64,000 bases of DNA. It comes from Polyodon spathula. Lineage: Eukaryota > Chordata > Actinopteri > Acipenseriformes > Polyodontidae. A program made the position numbers and the translations under genes. Under the pieces are notes generated by a model. That model had not been told where the DNA came from and did not search any database. It worked only from the letters and a program-made list of their open reading frames with translations. Location: assembly GCF_017654505.1 (NCBI RefSeq), contig NC_054535.1, positions 83,019,603-83,083,602 of the forward strand, in the 5' to 3' direction. Below are positions 12,477 to 27,313 of this stretch, piece after piece (positions within the stretch are counted from its first letter, which is position 1; every line of letters starts with the position of its first letter).

Positions 12477-12873
12477 GGCCCGTCATGTCAAAAAATAAAT
12501 TTTTTATTTAGCATCGCAATTTTATAAAGATGCATTCTCTTACCTTTCTTAACTTCTTCACAAAACCCCTGTTTATTTAGGATTATCTCATCATTTTCCA
12601 AATCATATTTGACCAAACAATACTTAAAGATTCGCTGAAATTGAGAAAAGTACAAGTAAAAATGCTGTAAATCAAACCATTAACAAATAATGCAATAAAA
12701 ATAGGCACTGAAGTCAGATGCGGATGCCTTTTTCCACCCCTAGAGGGCATACTATTGCCATGCACAGAACAGGAACACCCGTACTCTGCCTAATCATTAA
12801 TTGTAGGTTTTAAGTATTACCAGTTTTTAGCCCTACAGATCAAACACACAGTCACAGGTAGTTTGGGTCTTAC

Positions 12874-12924
<51 letters not shown>

Positions 12925-15900
12925 TCGTCAAAAGTTTACATACCCTCTATTTGCAACAATGTTATTTCCCAATGTATTAAGTGTTATAAATATTGATTGA
13001 TACACTATACTTACACAGCAATGTTACTGCTTGTGAGTATGCTGAACACTCGTTCTTCTTACCAAATGGTAGTTAAAAACATGGTGAATTAACTGAGTTA
13101 AGGCAAAGGGTACCAATATTTATGAATGAATTCCACTGACTTTCATAGAGTTGGAGTCATAAATATTGGTACCCTATACAACTATATATGCAATGCACGC
13201 TTGAATATTGCAAAAAAACAACTTTACAGTAATAGTGGTGCACAAACTACAACATAAATACAAAAGTATTTAGGATGTTTTGGACACGTTTCTCATCAGC
13301 TAAAATACCATAGACCATGGCATTTTAGCTGATGAAGGACTCATGTCCAAAACGTCCTAAAAAGTGTGTATGTATGATCCTATTACCTCATCTACTCCCC
13401 TTATTAGTTCCATGCATCCCAGTGTTTTTCATCAACACAAATAAAAAAAATGAACCTGGACACCCCCTTCAGGTGAATTTCAAGATTTTTTCATCAACAA
13501 ATGTGAAAGAGAAATTCAACAAATAGAATTTAACCAACCTATGAAACAGCATAACTTATCTAAAGAGGTACACATTGCACTGCGGAACATACAAAACCGA
13601 GATGACATTGCAATAAAACCTGCTGGCAAAGGAGGAGCAGTAGTTGTCTGGAGTAAAGACCTCATACAAAAGAAACCCAACAACAACTTTCTGACACTAA
13701 TTTCTACACTAAGAACTACAAAGATCTCACTCACTGTTTACAGTCACTGTCATTTCCACTATTAATGCAATCTCAAACAATTTGTTACCCACATCTTCAC
13801 GTTGTCTAATAGTGGAAAACCCCTGCTGCAGTCGTTCTTACTTACTTCCAAAAATCCACAAACCAAACAATCCAGGCCGCCCAATTGTATCAGCCTGTTC
13901 CTGTCCAACACAACTGATCTCCAGATTTCTTGACGAAATCTTCAAACCCCTTGTTGAATCACTGCCTTCCTATGTTAAATATTCTACACATTTTCCAAAA
14001 CAATTGGATAATTTCAAAGAACAGCACCCTTCTGATAATATTATTCATTTTACAGTGGACATTAAAAGCCTGTTATACCAAATAATGAAGGGTTAATTGC
14101 AATAAAACACTTTTGGAACGAATAGTGAAAGAACCTCCAACAGATATCCTTCTGAGACATATGATATGTGGAAAGAGTTGAAAATTGCTGTTCAGCAAAG
14201 GTCCCTATCCAACTTGACGAAGCTTGAGCAATTTTGCAAAGAAGAATGGGCAAAAATTGCAGTGTCCAGATGTGCAAGGCTGGTAGAGACTTATCCAAAT
14301 AGACTCATGGCTGTAATTGCTGCCAAAGGTGCATCTACAAAATATTGACTCAAGGGGGTGAATACTTATGCAATCAATTATTTTCTGTTTTGTATTTGTA
14401 ATTAATTTAGAACAATTTGTAGATTTGATTTTTCACTTTGACATTATGGACTTTTTTGTGTTGATCAGTGGCAAAAACTCCTAATTAAATCCATTTTGAT
14501 TCCAATAAAATGTGGAAAAGTCCAAGGGGGGGGGGGGGGGTGAATACTTTTGAGAGCCACTGTATACTTTTTTGTTTTTTACTCAAGTTGTTCCTGAACT
14601 TGGATCTGAATTTACAGTAATAACCAAAAACTTTCATCCATATAGTTGTAGTCATTGTCTGCAACTATATTTAATGAATTAAATGAATGAATTAGAACAG
14701 CAAGCTTTTTAATGCATCCATAATTTAAATTAATTATGCTGCCACAAACAAAATATAATTCATAGTACTGCAAATACAAAAAAACTAGGTAAGATAAACA
14801 TAATCGATCTACAACAAGATTTGTTTTTGCATAACACATGGGAAACTAAGCAACCGGAAGTGTTTGGTCTTTATTATCCGGAAACAAACAGTCACATGAT
14901 CATAGTACGGCGTCTGTATTAGGTTACAGGTCATTTCAAAAACAAAATAATTGTGTAAGGGAAAAAATAAAATCCCTCTCTGAACCACTGCCATCTTATC
15001 AAAGTTAAATTCTGAGGTCTGTACTGGGGAGTGGTGATGATACTGAAATTGGTGCAGCGCGCAATTGGAATCAAGATGAATAGGGACTTAGTATAGGAAC
15101 TGCAGTAAACTACTCAAATTCAACACAACTGACTAAATGATTTAACTGATTTGCTTAGATATTTATTGTAAAATGAATGCATAAAAAACTATTATTATTC
15201 ATGAAAAACCTATATTAAATCATTGTACATTCATGTGTAATTTATGGGAAAATATAGGCACCCAGAGTTTTTCTTTAATTGAAAAACTGTTGCAGGTATA
15301 GATTTGGGTGATTTAGATTGCACATACTGTAGTGGTGTTTTCTTCACCAATATTTATTTAAGATATCTGTGTTTACCCCTGTGAAAATCAACAGTATACT
15401 TAGTTTAGCCATTAATCTATTCATGACATTGACTTTGTTAGTTTGACATTTAACTGAAGCACTGGACTTTACCAGTAAGATCCAGTCTTGAAACAAATCT
15501 TTCAAAATGTTGAAAGATTGGCATCAGTTTAAATCATTATTGTAGCATTAGGCACATGAACTTTGACAATGTGCAGTTTTGTTTACACCATTTTTTAGTC
15601 CCATTCAGCAATTAAACTCTGGGCTGTCCTGAGTAAAAATACATATGAAAAGCTGTAATTACATGTACCCGATTTTTTTTTAAAGGAAATGGCCTTGAAT
15701 CACCTTACTGGGCTAAGAGTAATCTTAGAAGTTTTTCAGAAGTTGTAATTAGAATTAGAAAACGATTGAGTACGAACAGCCAATCAGCTTCCAGATCTAG
15801 CAGGCTTCTATTTTGCATATTTGCTCCCTGGAACGTTGAAGTGCTTAACTGTGAATTAAATTTTAAATCAATCTGCACATACATACTGGCTTTTTCTCTC

Positions 15901-18232
15901 AACACTCTAATCTACAACTAATCTGATAAGATAAAAAGCTACTTAAACATACTTTCTGACACTGGTCTAGAGACAAGCAAAATCATGTCTGTGACAGGAC
16001 ATTGTAATGAAGGCTCAGTTCACAGATACTGGACAGCAAATCAACACGAAAGACGAAATTACCTGGCAAAATATCAGAAGTTCAAGGTAAATATAGGTTT
16101 TAAAGGTTGTTTTTTTTTTTAAAGAGAAAATAAAAAAATAAATAATTTTCTGATAGTGATAGAGCCCTCTCGATGCAGGCTCTACCATGTGGTAGATGAC
16201 CTTGACTTTCGTTAGAGCCCTCGCTTACGGCTCGGGAGGCATAACTCCAGTCACAGTCATCTACCGCACAGTAGAGCCCGCATCAGCGGGCTCTAACGCT
16301 TAAATAATGACTTCCGAGAGGAAAGACAGCAGAAGCCTTTTTACCTGCTGTGTAAGTGATATTGAGAATTCATTGAGTTCAATTGTTAATCACCTCTATC
16401 AGACACATAGACTGGACCCAGAATGTATACATGCATTTATAGTCATGCCACAACCGCCCCTGTCAGACTACAGGCACATCACGCGGTACCTAAAGAAATC
16501 AGAACAGCCTACCAGGGATCTGAACCCTCCAGCCAAACTGTTCAAACTTCATCCCACACACAAGTGGACAGAGACCAGCACTGCAGACTACCAGGCATCA
16601 ATGAGAGCTGCTGAGATCGAAAGCATGCTAAACAGCCTTTAGTACAAACAATATCAGTACAATAAAGAAGGAATCATTCTGGCTGTACAAAATTTAAACA
16701 ACATATTTGAAAAACTAGGTCACTTCCCCTTACTGCTACCCACTGAAAAAAGAGCAGCCAAATTCAATGGCACTGGAATTTTTTTTTTTTAAGTGGGGGT
16801 GCTGTAAGCCATTGAACAAAACTGTAACCCCTGTACAAGACAGAAGCCATGCAAAGCCAGGGGGTGCTACCGCACCCCCAGTTCCAGCGCCCTTGGCCAA
16901 TTCTGGGTCCATCTGAGCCAGGCTGACCCACACTCCTACCAGCACAAAGCGTTCCAGAGCAACCAGCTCTGCTCAGAGAGAGACCCCCCTGAAACAACTA
17001 GCAAAGAAACACCAGCTTGGCAACAGTGTCAATGGCAAAATTACAGTAATAACATTGAAACAAATTGATCTCAATAATAAAATGACATGTTGAGCACTGG
17101 CATAATGAAAAAAAAAAAATGCTATCAGGCCCTGAACAGGGGCTTTACCCTGGCACCATATCTTGTCAGGATAAAAGATCCCAAACAAAGACAAACTCTA
17201 ACAAAGTACAGACTCATTAGCCACAGCCTGACCATCGAAACAGGCCACCATAAAAAGAGCTGGCTGACCAGACAGAACAGACTGTGCAGTCACTGTGAAC
17301 TGGGAGAAGTCGAAACGGAGGTGCACTTCCTGCTGTCCTGCTCCAAATACTGCCAAATACGGGACACATACCTCCCTAAATTCTCGAGTCAGTTGACCCA
17401 GTTTCCACACCTGTCTGACCCTGATAAACTGCAGATCCTGCTGGAAGAGAGGCTCTGATAGCAGCGCTACCGGCTCCGAACGTGTCTGCCTGTCACAGCC
17501 TGAGGGACAGTGTGTAGACACTCAATAGAAGTGCACTGTTTATTGTTAAATTAGACAGTGTGTGTTGGGGGGGGGGGATTATATTGTTTACATTCTGTTA
17601 AGGTGGAAGGAGGGGGGGGGGGACTGATATCATGTGTTATTAATATTTTATTTTATGTGTGTTGAAATGCTTTGAAAATCTGATCATTTAAAATCTTATT
17701 TTTCACAAGTGTTTGTATATGAACTGAAAAGTACAAGGAGAGAAGAGTGATCCATATCAGACCAGTCCCATTGGATCAAAATCCATTTTTCTTTGTAGTT
17801 CAATTAATTAGTGCATTCAAAGGATTTAGTAAGACCGATCCCCTTGTGGTTAATGTGACTAATTGCATCCTGGCTGTAAAATGATCAGAGGAACATTCGA
17901 TTTTGTTGTTTATTTTATGTTACTGAAACTTGCACCATGCTGTACGCTCCTCTGTACACTCCTCTGCTAAGGTGTATCTGGATTAGTCAGTAACCAGTGT
18001 TTTTTCACATGTTAAGCTATACAGCAAATGTCTTTGTTCCATGGAGGCTATTGCTGCTGGCATCAGCACAGGTCTTTTACTAAGAAATAAGCTTCATACC
18101 TATCAAATTTAATCTTAATTCGAGCATGCAAGTCTTTCTTAACTGTCAACAACCACACTAAAACACAATGAAACACTAAAGATGAGGCATTCGGCAATTC
18201 CTTTAATCAACTTAAAATAAATATACATTGTG

Positions 18233-18281
<49 letters not shown>

Positions 18282-19473
18282 TCATATATATATAAGCTAT
18301 AATCATAATAAACAACTCTTAATGTTAAATAAGCAACTCATAATGGTAAAACAAGTCTTAAGGCCTCTACACACCAGATATGATGTGATAAGCAAATGTG
18401 TCGTACACACACCGCACCACAACAAAAACATTAATAAAACATGTACTTTGATACAAGCCGTTCACACTGCCTGTGAAAAAAAAGGATTGGTGTCTGCTTT
18501 TGCGATTTTGTCGCGCGGCAGGAAGGGAAATGACCAATGAGGAACAGTTTCCCTTGCGCACCTTCAGTAAACAATGGCGGAAGAAAATATCATTTTTGCA
18601 GTATCAAAATACCTGGAGCTGTACAATAATGGACAAAAAAATGATCAATCAATTTGTATTTTGTATAGTGCCTTTAATAGTGGACCAAAGCGCTTGTTTA
18701 AAATTGTAGACACAGCAATGAGAGAGAACATCTGGCAGTCCATTTCCAGGGAACTGGATATAGCTGGTGTGTAAGATTATTTTACTTTTACTGAAATAAG
18801 TATTCTGAAAAGCTGTACAACAGTGATTTTTTCAAGCTGATGATACAATCAGAGGAGAGTTGTCTATCAAATCGCGCACGCCTGTCGCCACTGATGTGAA
18901 AGGTCATTTTATCACGACAAATCGCATTGCATCCGGTGCGTGGAGACCATTAGTTGCAAAACAAGTCAAGTTCAAACTTACACTGTACTATTGCTTTGTA
19001 AAATATGATTTCTTTTGATGGATAAAAGACCAATATTACTTCTACTATGTACTGAAAGACAATTATTATTATTATTTTTTTAAGTCCACATTTATCCTGT
19101 GAAATACTGTATAACAGGACTCACCTTGTAAAAGAAATTGGAACGGCCTACAGCTCCTACTTTGCCAATGTGGTTCATAAAGCAAAGATTTCCTTCCGTG
19201 GAGCCATAAAACTCACACAGTTTAATGTCGCCAAAACGATCACGAAACTCCTTCCAAATATTTTGCTGCACACCATTCCCAACACCCATTCGTACTTTGT
19301 GATCCTTTTCTCCTTCTTTCTGTAAAATCCAAGCATAAACAATTACATTTTTTTTTTTTTTTTTTTTAGAATTTATCTTATTAATTTTAAGACCTAACAC
19401 TGATGTCCATACAGGTAAATAGAAATCGTTTGCGTAGTATGTCATATATCACTATTGACGATAACCAACGTTT

Positions 19474-19509
<36 letters not shown>

Positions 19510-22500
19510 GGTCGCAATGAGGAAGCTTTCTACTCATGGTTCGCAGTAGCATGAATAATACAAAACCCACATTTTCAAGTTGTGACAAGGTGTGTGTAGT
19601 ACATCTCACTAGCAAGCTCTCACACACAACAATAGGTCAACAGTTAATATAAATAAATTTTAGAAATTATGAAACACAAGTGTGGACGGGTCAAACAAAA
19701 GACTGAATGCCAGATTCCAAATTATTTACAACTATGAAGATGCATGCAAGCAGATCCGCAACCGGGATTAATTAGCGCTGCTCAGTACAGCATCTGTAGC
19801 TGTTTTTCCACACCAAAGCGTGTTACTACAAAAAAAAAACAGGTCAATAATTTGATTAACTGTACTTGTGACTGTCTAAGCATCCCTATAAAAACTTGCA
19901 TATACAGTAACACGGTACGTTATTTCACACACTGTTTAGCATTAACGAAAGAAACCGAGTGTAATTTGCATGTGCTAACTCTACAATGTGCTTACTGTGC
20001 GTATTCATCTTTGTTCTACTCAACAGAAAAAAGAATTCTCTTCTCTGGAACTCTAATACAGCGGTTTGCTTCATAAACCACCAATCATAATGCAACTGCT
20101 GTAGCCGATTCTTTCCTTCTACTAAGTGGAAAGGAATTTTGAAAATGTAGGGGAAATAAATTAAACATCTGCACTCAAGATTAGTCTCATCACAGGCGCG
20201 TAGGAGACAGCATGTCAGAATGAAAACTAGAACTCTCCCGCACGCTGTATTTTGCCAAATCTTTAAAAGAAAATATAAGCTAACGTTTTGGTTATAAGAC
20301 CTTCATCAGGGGACAGGACATATAAAAAAGTACTGATAAACTAAACATCTTTAGCACCACTGTGACCATGTGCTAATCCTTTTTCTAAATTTTCCACAAA
20401 AAAGTCGTATTATCTTTAATATATTATGCTAATGGAAAATCATAATTTATTAGGATCCATGAATAGGTCATAAAATACTTTATACCAGTTACTGTCTTTC
20501 ATGAAAAGGATCCACATACCCTAAGATTAAGATATTGAGAGTATTTAAATGTAGGGTATTTGAAAGCAACCGTCCATCTCTGTTTGCCAAACTTATATTT
20601 TTACATGTGCACACAGAGAACACAGGTTACAGTGAACAACTTTTTCATGTTACTGAATTTTCATCTGTGTCTGGGGATAACGCTATTTCTTGGAAGTGGC
20701 AGCAGTATTTCCAATACTGTTTGTCAACAACCAGCAGAGCACATTTTCTGTTTACTTGTTTAATGTAATTCCTGCATTTTAAACTATTTAAAACCATATG
20801 AATATACCCTTCAAATAAATAAATAAATAGATAGATGTAAAGGCAGATTCTGAGAATTACAGTATATAATTTCCTCTATGAATCCTTTGCATTTCTGGGT
20901 GTGTGGTGTTCAAGGCCCTTACTGAAAGTGCCCTTCAGTGATTTCTCTGCATCTAAATAAGCAGGAGGTGGGCATCCCACGTATCACCAAGCATGGGTCA
21001 AAAGGAGAGGAAACAAAGCATGCTTTATGTGGAGGTACTTGATTAGCAAAGTCAAAGAACAGAAACAGTAACAAATGTGTTCTACTCTGTAATCGTATAG
21101 TGAGGATGCACAGCTTGCTTTGTTATTCAGAAGCAGTTTAGCTTACTGTTGGCTAGTTGTATCATGCTTGATATGATGGCTGTTTTAATCTCAGCTTTTA
21201 TGAGATGTGGGCAAACAAACAAGAGTTAGTGTTGTTTAATATACTGCATGAAACATTGCACTTGTGATGTTATTATATCTGCTTTATGGTCTGTAAATTA
21301 CTGTACTCCAGTACAGATCCCTTGGAAGCTAATGGTCAACTTTTTTCCACGAAAAATGCCATTAAATTAACTTGCTCCCAGCTGCCTCACTAGTATAAAA
21401 AACATATTACACTGTATACCTGTCAAAAAATTTTAGGAAATATTTATGGTAAATAAATACTGTAATTTAAATCATATATATATATATTTTTTTTTTTTTT
21501 TTTCAATTTGTGTTAATAATCAGTCATACACTTTAAGTATATTTGAGCATTTGTTTAAAATCTAAAAGGACCAGAAAACAAGTTCTTGTTTATTTTGAGA
21601 TTCGGGGGGTATATAATTCAGTAACCATAACAACAAATATTTCACTCACTTAATCATGAATAAAGTAGTTATTAGAAGAGGAAAAGTATATATAACCGAC
21701 ACAACATTTTTTAAACAACTTTGGCTTTTCCTAATGTGTCAGGCTTTTCCTGAGTAAAGAGCAGGAGTATGATCAGAAAACAAGTTTCACCTTGGGTATA
21801 TTACAGAGGTAGCGACAGATTTCTCCAATGTACTGGAACACGGTTACATTGTACTTTCTACAATCACTCCAGAACTGACTGGCTGAAAACTTCTTCTTCA
21901 AGATAAAGGTGGCACCTGTTTACAAAAAGCACAAGAGAACAGTGCAGCATGTAGAGATCAAAATAAAATAACTTCTACAGTGCCTGAATTCAACTGAACA
22001 AAAAATTGTAACTTTTTGGAAAGTGACTGACTTTGAAATGTATGTTAAAGGGGCTATATAACTGAACACATTTCAAAACGAAGGAAACTTGTGTGTCTGC
22101 CCGTAAAACTACACAAGTAAGCCAAAAAGGAGTTTTCTGATAACAGATGTCGAACACAATCTCCAGTAACTTCACATTGGAATCCAATACGATTGTAGGG
22201 TGATCAAAATTAATTTACCAAGAATCTCAACAAGAACATAAGTGTTTGCTGCATGTTCTCAATGCATTTGCACGAGGCATCTGAAGCAAACAGTAACCTA
22301 CGTTACCTATATACTCTACATAATAATATCAGAAATAAAAGACTCTTTCTGACTTATGTATGGGATATGGAAGTGTGTAAAATAAGTAGGAAACAATGCG
22401 TTAATCTATTTTGTATTAGCTTTATTAACATTATCACAGGTCCCCTTTTTATTGTTTGTTTATGTTTTTGGCAGTGTTTTTTTCAGTTTCAGCATTTCAA

Positions 22501-22893
22501 TTGAGTTTCAGTTTTTATTTTGTTTCTTATTATTTTGTTTCTATTTACTTTTCATTTTAAATTATAACTTATTTTTAGTTAACTGCATTCAGAAAGATAT
22601 ATTTCAGTGTTAGAATTTTTTTCAGTTTCAATATCTTTACATTTAAGAGACTTTTTTAGGTTCACGCTAAATTGCTGCATACAAAAATAGTAATTCCAGT
22701 TCTCTTTGACACTGCAAACACATTCAGTCATGTGCTGTGGGCAACAGTGCCACAGAGCAGGAAGTCATTGCAGCTTGGCTGTGCTATATCGATAGCATTT
22801 TCATGAAACAATGTTAACACAACATTTTTTTTTATATTTTTTCTTTCAGTTTCATTTGTTGTGTAACATTTTACAGTTTCTATTACTATTTCG

Positions 22894-22980
<87 letters not shown>

Positions 22981-25900
22981 GTTTTTGACCATTTTCGTTA
23001 ATTAAAAAAAACACTGCTTTTTGGTTCTTCGCTTCTTCTTAGCTATGCAAATATTTCAAATACAACACAATAGATGAAGGGCAGCTTCCTGCTACCTGTG
23101 CTGTATGTCCCATGGTCTGCTTGCAACAAGACAATGGAGTGAATCTGAATTACAACATCTGAATGGGCAGGAGCAACTTTTCATCTATAGCATTGTCATT
23201 GAATATTTCAATATCTTTAACAGAAGAGGGGCCAGTGATAATATTGCCTGCTCTGTGTTTCATTATATTTTAACATGTGGACTACTAGGCTTCACAATCC
23301 ATGTATTCTTGCCAGTATGGGTTTTAAATCAAATAAACTGTATAACTCTGGTTAAATAATAATAACACAAAAACAGTAATAGTGTTACTGTACTGAACTT
23401 CACATTTAGGATTTGTTTATACAATGACTTAACCATACCCAGTTCAATGCATCCCCCAATTCCAAGTAGTGAAGCAGCGCTGTGATATAGAGGCAATGCG
23501 CCATATACAATGTCATCTGAGGTGACACCGTACGCCCAAAGCCCAGCAGCACCTTTCAAGGACTGAAGTTGGGAAATAACAGCTGCTTTCGGAAGACCTG
23601 GTGAAGAAAAATTGCTATCAGCACACAAGCAAATTTCCCAACTTCCATTATCTACCGTTTCATCAGTAGTTGGCATTAATACTAAATAATGAAGAAATTA
23701 ACGTAGAAAATAGAATAGAAACTGCCATGCAATATGACACTCGTTTTCATCCACTAATTCCAAACCCATCATCACAGTGAGTACTTGGCTGAGCTTTGAC
23801 TTGAAGAAACACACTTCTGTGCAGTGACTTTAGTGTTTGAAACGGGTAGACAATTGTTTTAAAGTTTATCCAGGAAAAGCGTGTGAAAAAAACAGGATAG
23901 ATAGTTTGGACAGATCAAACAGTTCCTGCTTTGGCTCCACAATTCAGCAAAAACAATACTTCAAGTTATTGAGGAAGGTACTGTTACTTACCTGTGGTTC
24001 CTGAGGTAAAGATATAGAGAGCTGGTGTCTTCACAGAATCAGTAGCCCGAAGATGTGCAGGTACAGGTGCATCTGGGGCATCTTCCAGCTTGTCCAGAAG
24101 TGTGTTTATTCCAGGCTGATGGGACTCACTAGCCATTATCCAAACACTGATGTTATCTCCATTCAGATTCGGAAGAATGTCCTCCAATGTGTCCATCATA
24201 TCTGTCAGACAAAAATAATGTTTTCAGCATGGTCATCCTTATTACATTTTGTTCTCTGCAATGGGTTTTCAGCAGGACCACACACCAAAGATCCTTGCAG
24301 TATAGCTGGTTTCACATATCCTGATTAGTACTAATCTTGGATTACCTTACCTTAAATAACATTAGGGAGTCCAAGATTGGTGCTAATCAGTGTTTGTGAA
24401 AGCAGATGCTTGTTTAGCTATTTTGCAGCTACTTAAATACAGTTTAACAATACTGCAAGAGCAAGGTGATAAGAGAAATGTGATTTATATATGTACGTGG
24501 TGGGGATAGTTTCATTTTCAATTGCACTATGATTCTTTCTTTTTCTTGCTAAGAGTAAGCTGAACAACGATCACCAAGAAGGAAGCTACAATTCCTGCCT
24601 CACCACTGTTTCTTTGCATTGCTGTCACCAAGAAATTATGTCATATATACTGAGCATCAAAAGAAACTTATCACTTATATTTGAGCATCAAAAGAAACAT
24701 ATCACTTATATTTGACCATCAAAAGAAACTTCTCATTTATATTTGGATAAAATTCACTAGATGTGATCGAAAAATGACAAACTCTGTTTAAGAGCAGGTG
24801 CAGTGACTTTTTATTGTGCTGATTAACAATTGACATCACAAAGATGCTACAAAATGATCTGTCGATCTTGGGCAGGTGTTGTAACTCTTGGTCTCCCAGT
24901 TCGTGGCCTGTCATTGACAGAGTGTGTCTGGTTATACCGTCTTGCCAGTACAGTATGCTGCCCTAGTCCAGCCTCCAACGTGCCGATTGCATGAAGGCGC
25001 TGCTCTCTTGACAGACGTGGTATATTGGTTTTTTTATGTGATTTTCTTTATTGCTTTTACTCAAGCTTGCAACTCAATGGCTGAAATCACTCCATATCCA
25101 GTGACCAATCAACTGTCTCACTAACTAGGTGATTAAGTGCATATGCTTCAGTCATTGTCACTCAAGCGTGTCATCGTCACGGATCAATGATCGAGTGATT
25201 AAAAAGAAACCAAATATATATACCTTGTTTTTTTTAAATAAATGTGTTATAATAGTAATGCTTCTTTTGATGCTCTGTATATTTGCTGGGAAGAGTAGCT
25301 TATAATAACTGTATCTGCATCTAAGAAACTTTAAGTGTTATATCTTAAAGATGGTCCCTTGAAATTACCTTTTTTCTCATTTTTTTGCAGTTTTTAACTG
25401 GAAAAGTGAGTGAAAGGTCCTCATCGACATGTTACTTTAAAATTAAAGGATTTTGCATATTTTAGTAGCTATTTGAATGAAACAGACTTCAATCAGATTC
25501 TCTTTCTGTACACTTTACAATTATATTTATTATTTTTAATTTTTTTTTCTTTTTGTTGTTTTTGAAAGAAGGTCCTAACTTAAAAATGTGAGGGAAGTGT
25601 TTTTATATGAAATACATTATTTTTATAAAATAGAGAGGCAGAATTAAGCAAATAATATGCAACTAGAAACATGTTAGTTGGACATTATGCATATTAAAAA
25701 GCAGATTTCTGACAAAACAGTGTATGTTGATCTGGACATTTGAATGTTGGTGAAGACACCTGTACCTGATTTGATGTCTGCTCTCCATTTAAATTTAAAA
25801 AAAATTGAGCAAATAAAAAGAAAGCAACATGGTATTTAGTTGTTGTCTTTTCTTGTTTGAACTTTAAGAACTTTGTCATTGGTGCACAAAGGAGCTTCTT

Positions 25901-27273
25901 GCATTTCTGAATTTTCCTCAGTGTGATTATGTCTTTCTTTCCAGGACACACTCTGCCGTTGTCATCTTTAGATAAAATGTGATGACCATTTGCCTCTTGA
26001 TTTGTGTATTTATTTTCACTTTCGCTTTCTGCTTTGTTGGTTCTTTCTTCAAGGTTCTTGCATCTCTGTGAAAGGTTTTTTTTTTAGCAAAACATACCAG
26101 TGTGCACTTCTTCAGAGTGGACAATCTGAAACAGGACATTATTTTTTGATTTTCATCACTATATTTGGAAGAGCAGCTGTTTTCTTACTTCATTGCTTAC
26201 GTAACAGCTCTTCAAAAATCTTTGTTCTTGTTCCAAGGTAAATCGGTCAAATTTGGGAATTAGTTTTTCTGTTGAATTCCATAGTATCGGTCCCATTTTT
26301 CAACATCCCTATTTGCATTTCTAAGTTGTTCCCCCAGTATATTCACCTTCTGCACTTTTTCCAGTGTCTCTTTGGCTCAGTTATCATACTTTTGGTTCTC
26401 ATTGAAACCCACTGATGATGTTGGTGTCTCTTGTGATCTTTGCTGTTCCTGTTAATGGGAGCTCTGTCTGGCATTTGAAGAGTTTCTGGAGAAACAGATG
26501 GAGTGACTGGTAACAGTTCCTGAAGACTTTCTTTTAGCTTCTCTGTACTGTCTCTTCAGTAACCTCCATTTCCTTTGTAAATGCCTGTGTTCCCTGTCTG
26601 TCATTTTGCTAAACTCCCTGTAACGCTTCCTACTTCTTCGTCTTTCGCTCTGTAGACATATTTCTCCAAACCTCCTGCATCTTTCAGTATTTGTCAGCTT
26701 ACTGGTACTCTTGGGTGGCATGAGGAGCAGATGGATAGATAACATGGTTCTGAACTTTTGTTTTCTTTTCTTTACTGGCAAGGCTAGCATAATGTTAGCT
26801 TTTAAGACAAACATATTATTAGAGATTCCTACATTTCCAGTGTTCAAGCTAAGTATACATTACGCAACATAGTGGCTTAACCTACAATTTACTTTAGTAA
26901 AACTTGATTTCTAATACAGTGCATCAGAAAGAAGCAGCACAAATAGACGAGACAAAGTAGATACAATGGCACAATTGTAAAGCACAACCAGTGGACAGAT
27001 ATTTCTGTATACAGAATATAAAATTGTAAATACAATTACAGTTCTGAAAGTTTACAATGTTTAGTTTGCACAAATACAATGTTTGTAGTTTTCAGATTAT
27101 TTAAGAATATTAAAAGACCTCAGGAAAAGCACGATAGGGCTGCCATTGTACAAGAACAGCAAAGATCAAAATAACAACTGTCCTAACAACATGTGAATAT
27201 CTTTACCAACATTTTTTTTTTTTTGTTTAAAAGTAAAAATTGTTGGTTAAGACAACAACTATAAAATGTCAAT

Positions 27274-27313
<40 letters not shown>

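Larger units (their letters stand above)
13255..14165 (+). mobile_element. Penelope-like retroelement remnant
   Basis: An inverted-repeat leader (gatgttttggacacgtttct at about 13273, opposing gaaggactcatgtccaaaac at about 13334) precedes reverse-transcriptase coding sequence. This matches the inverted partial-LTR arrangement of Penelope-like elements. The coding part is truncated and a Tc1 fragment begins at 14166. Confidence 0.75.
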
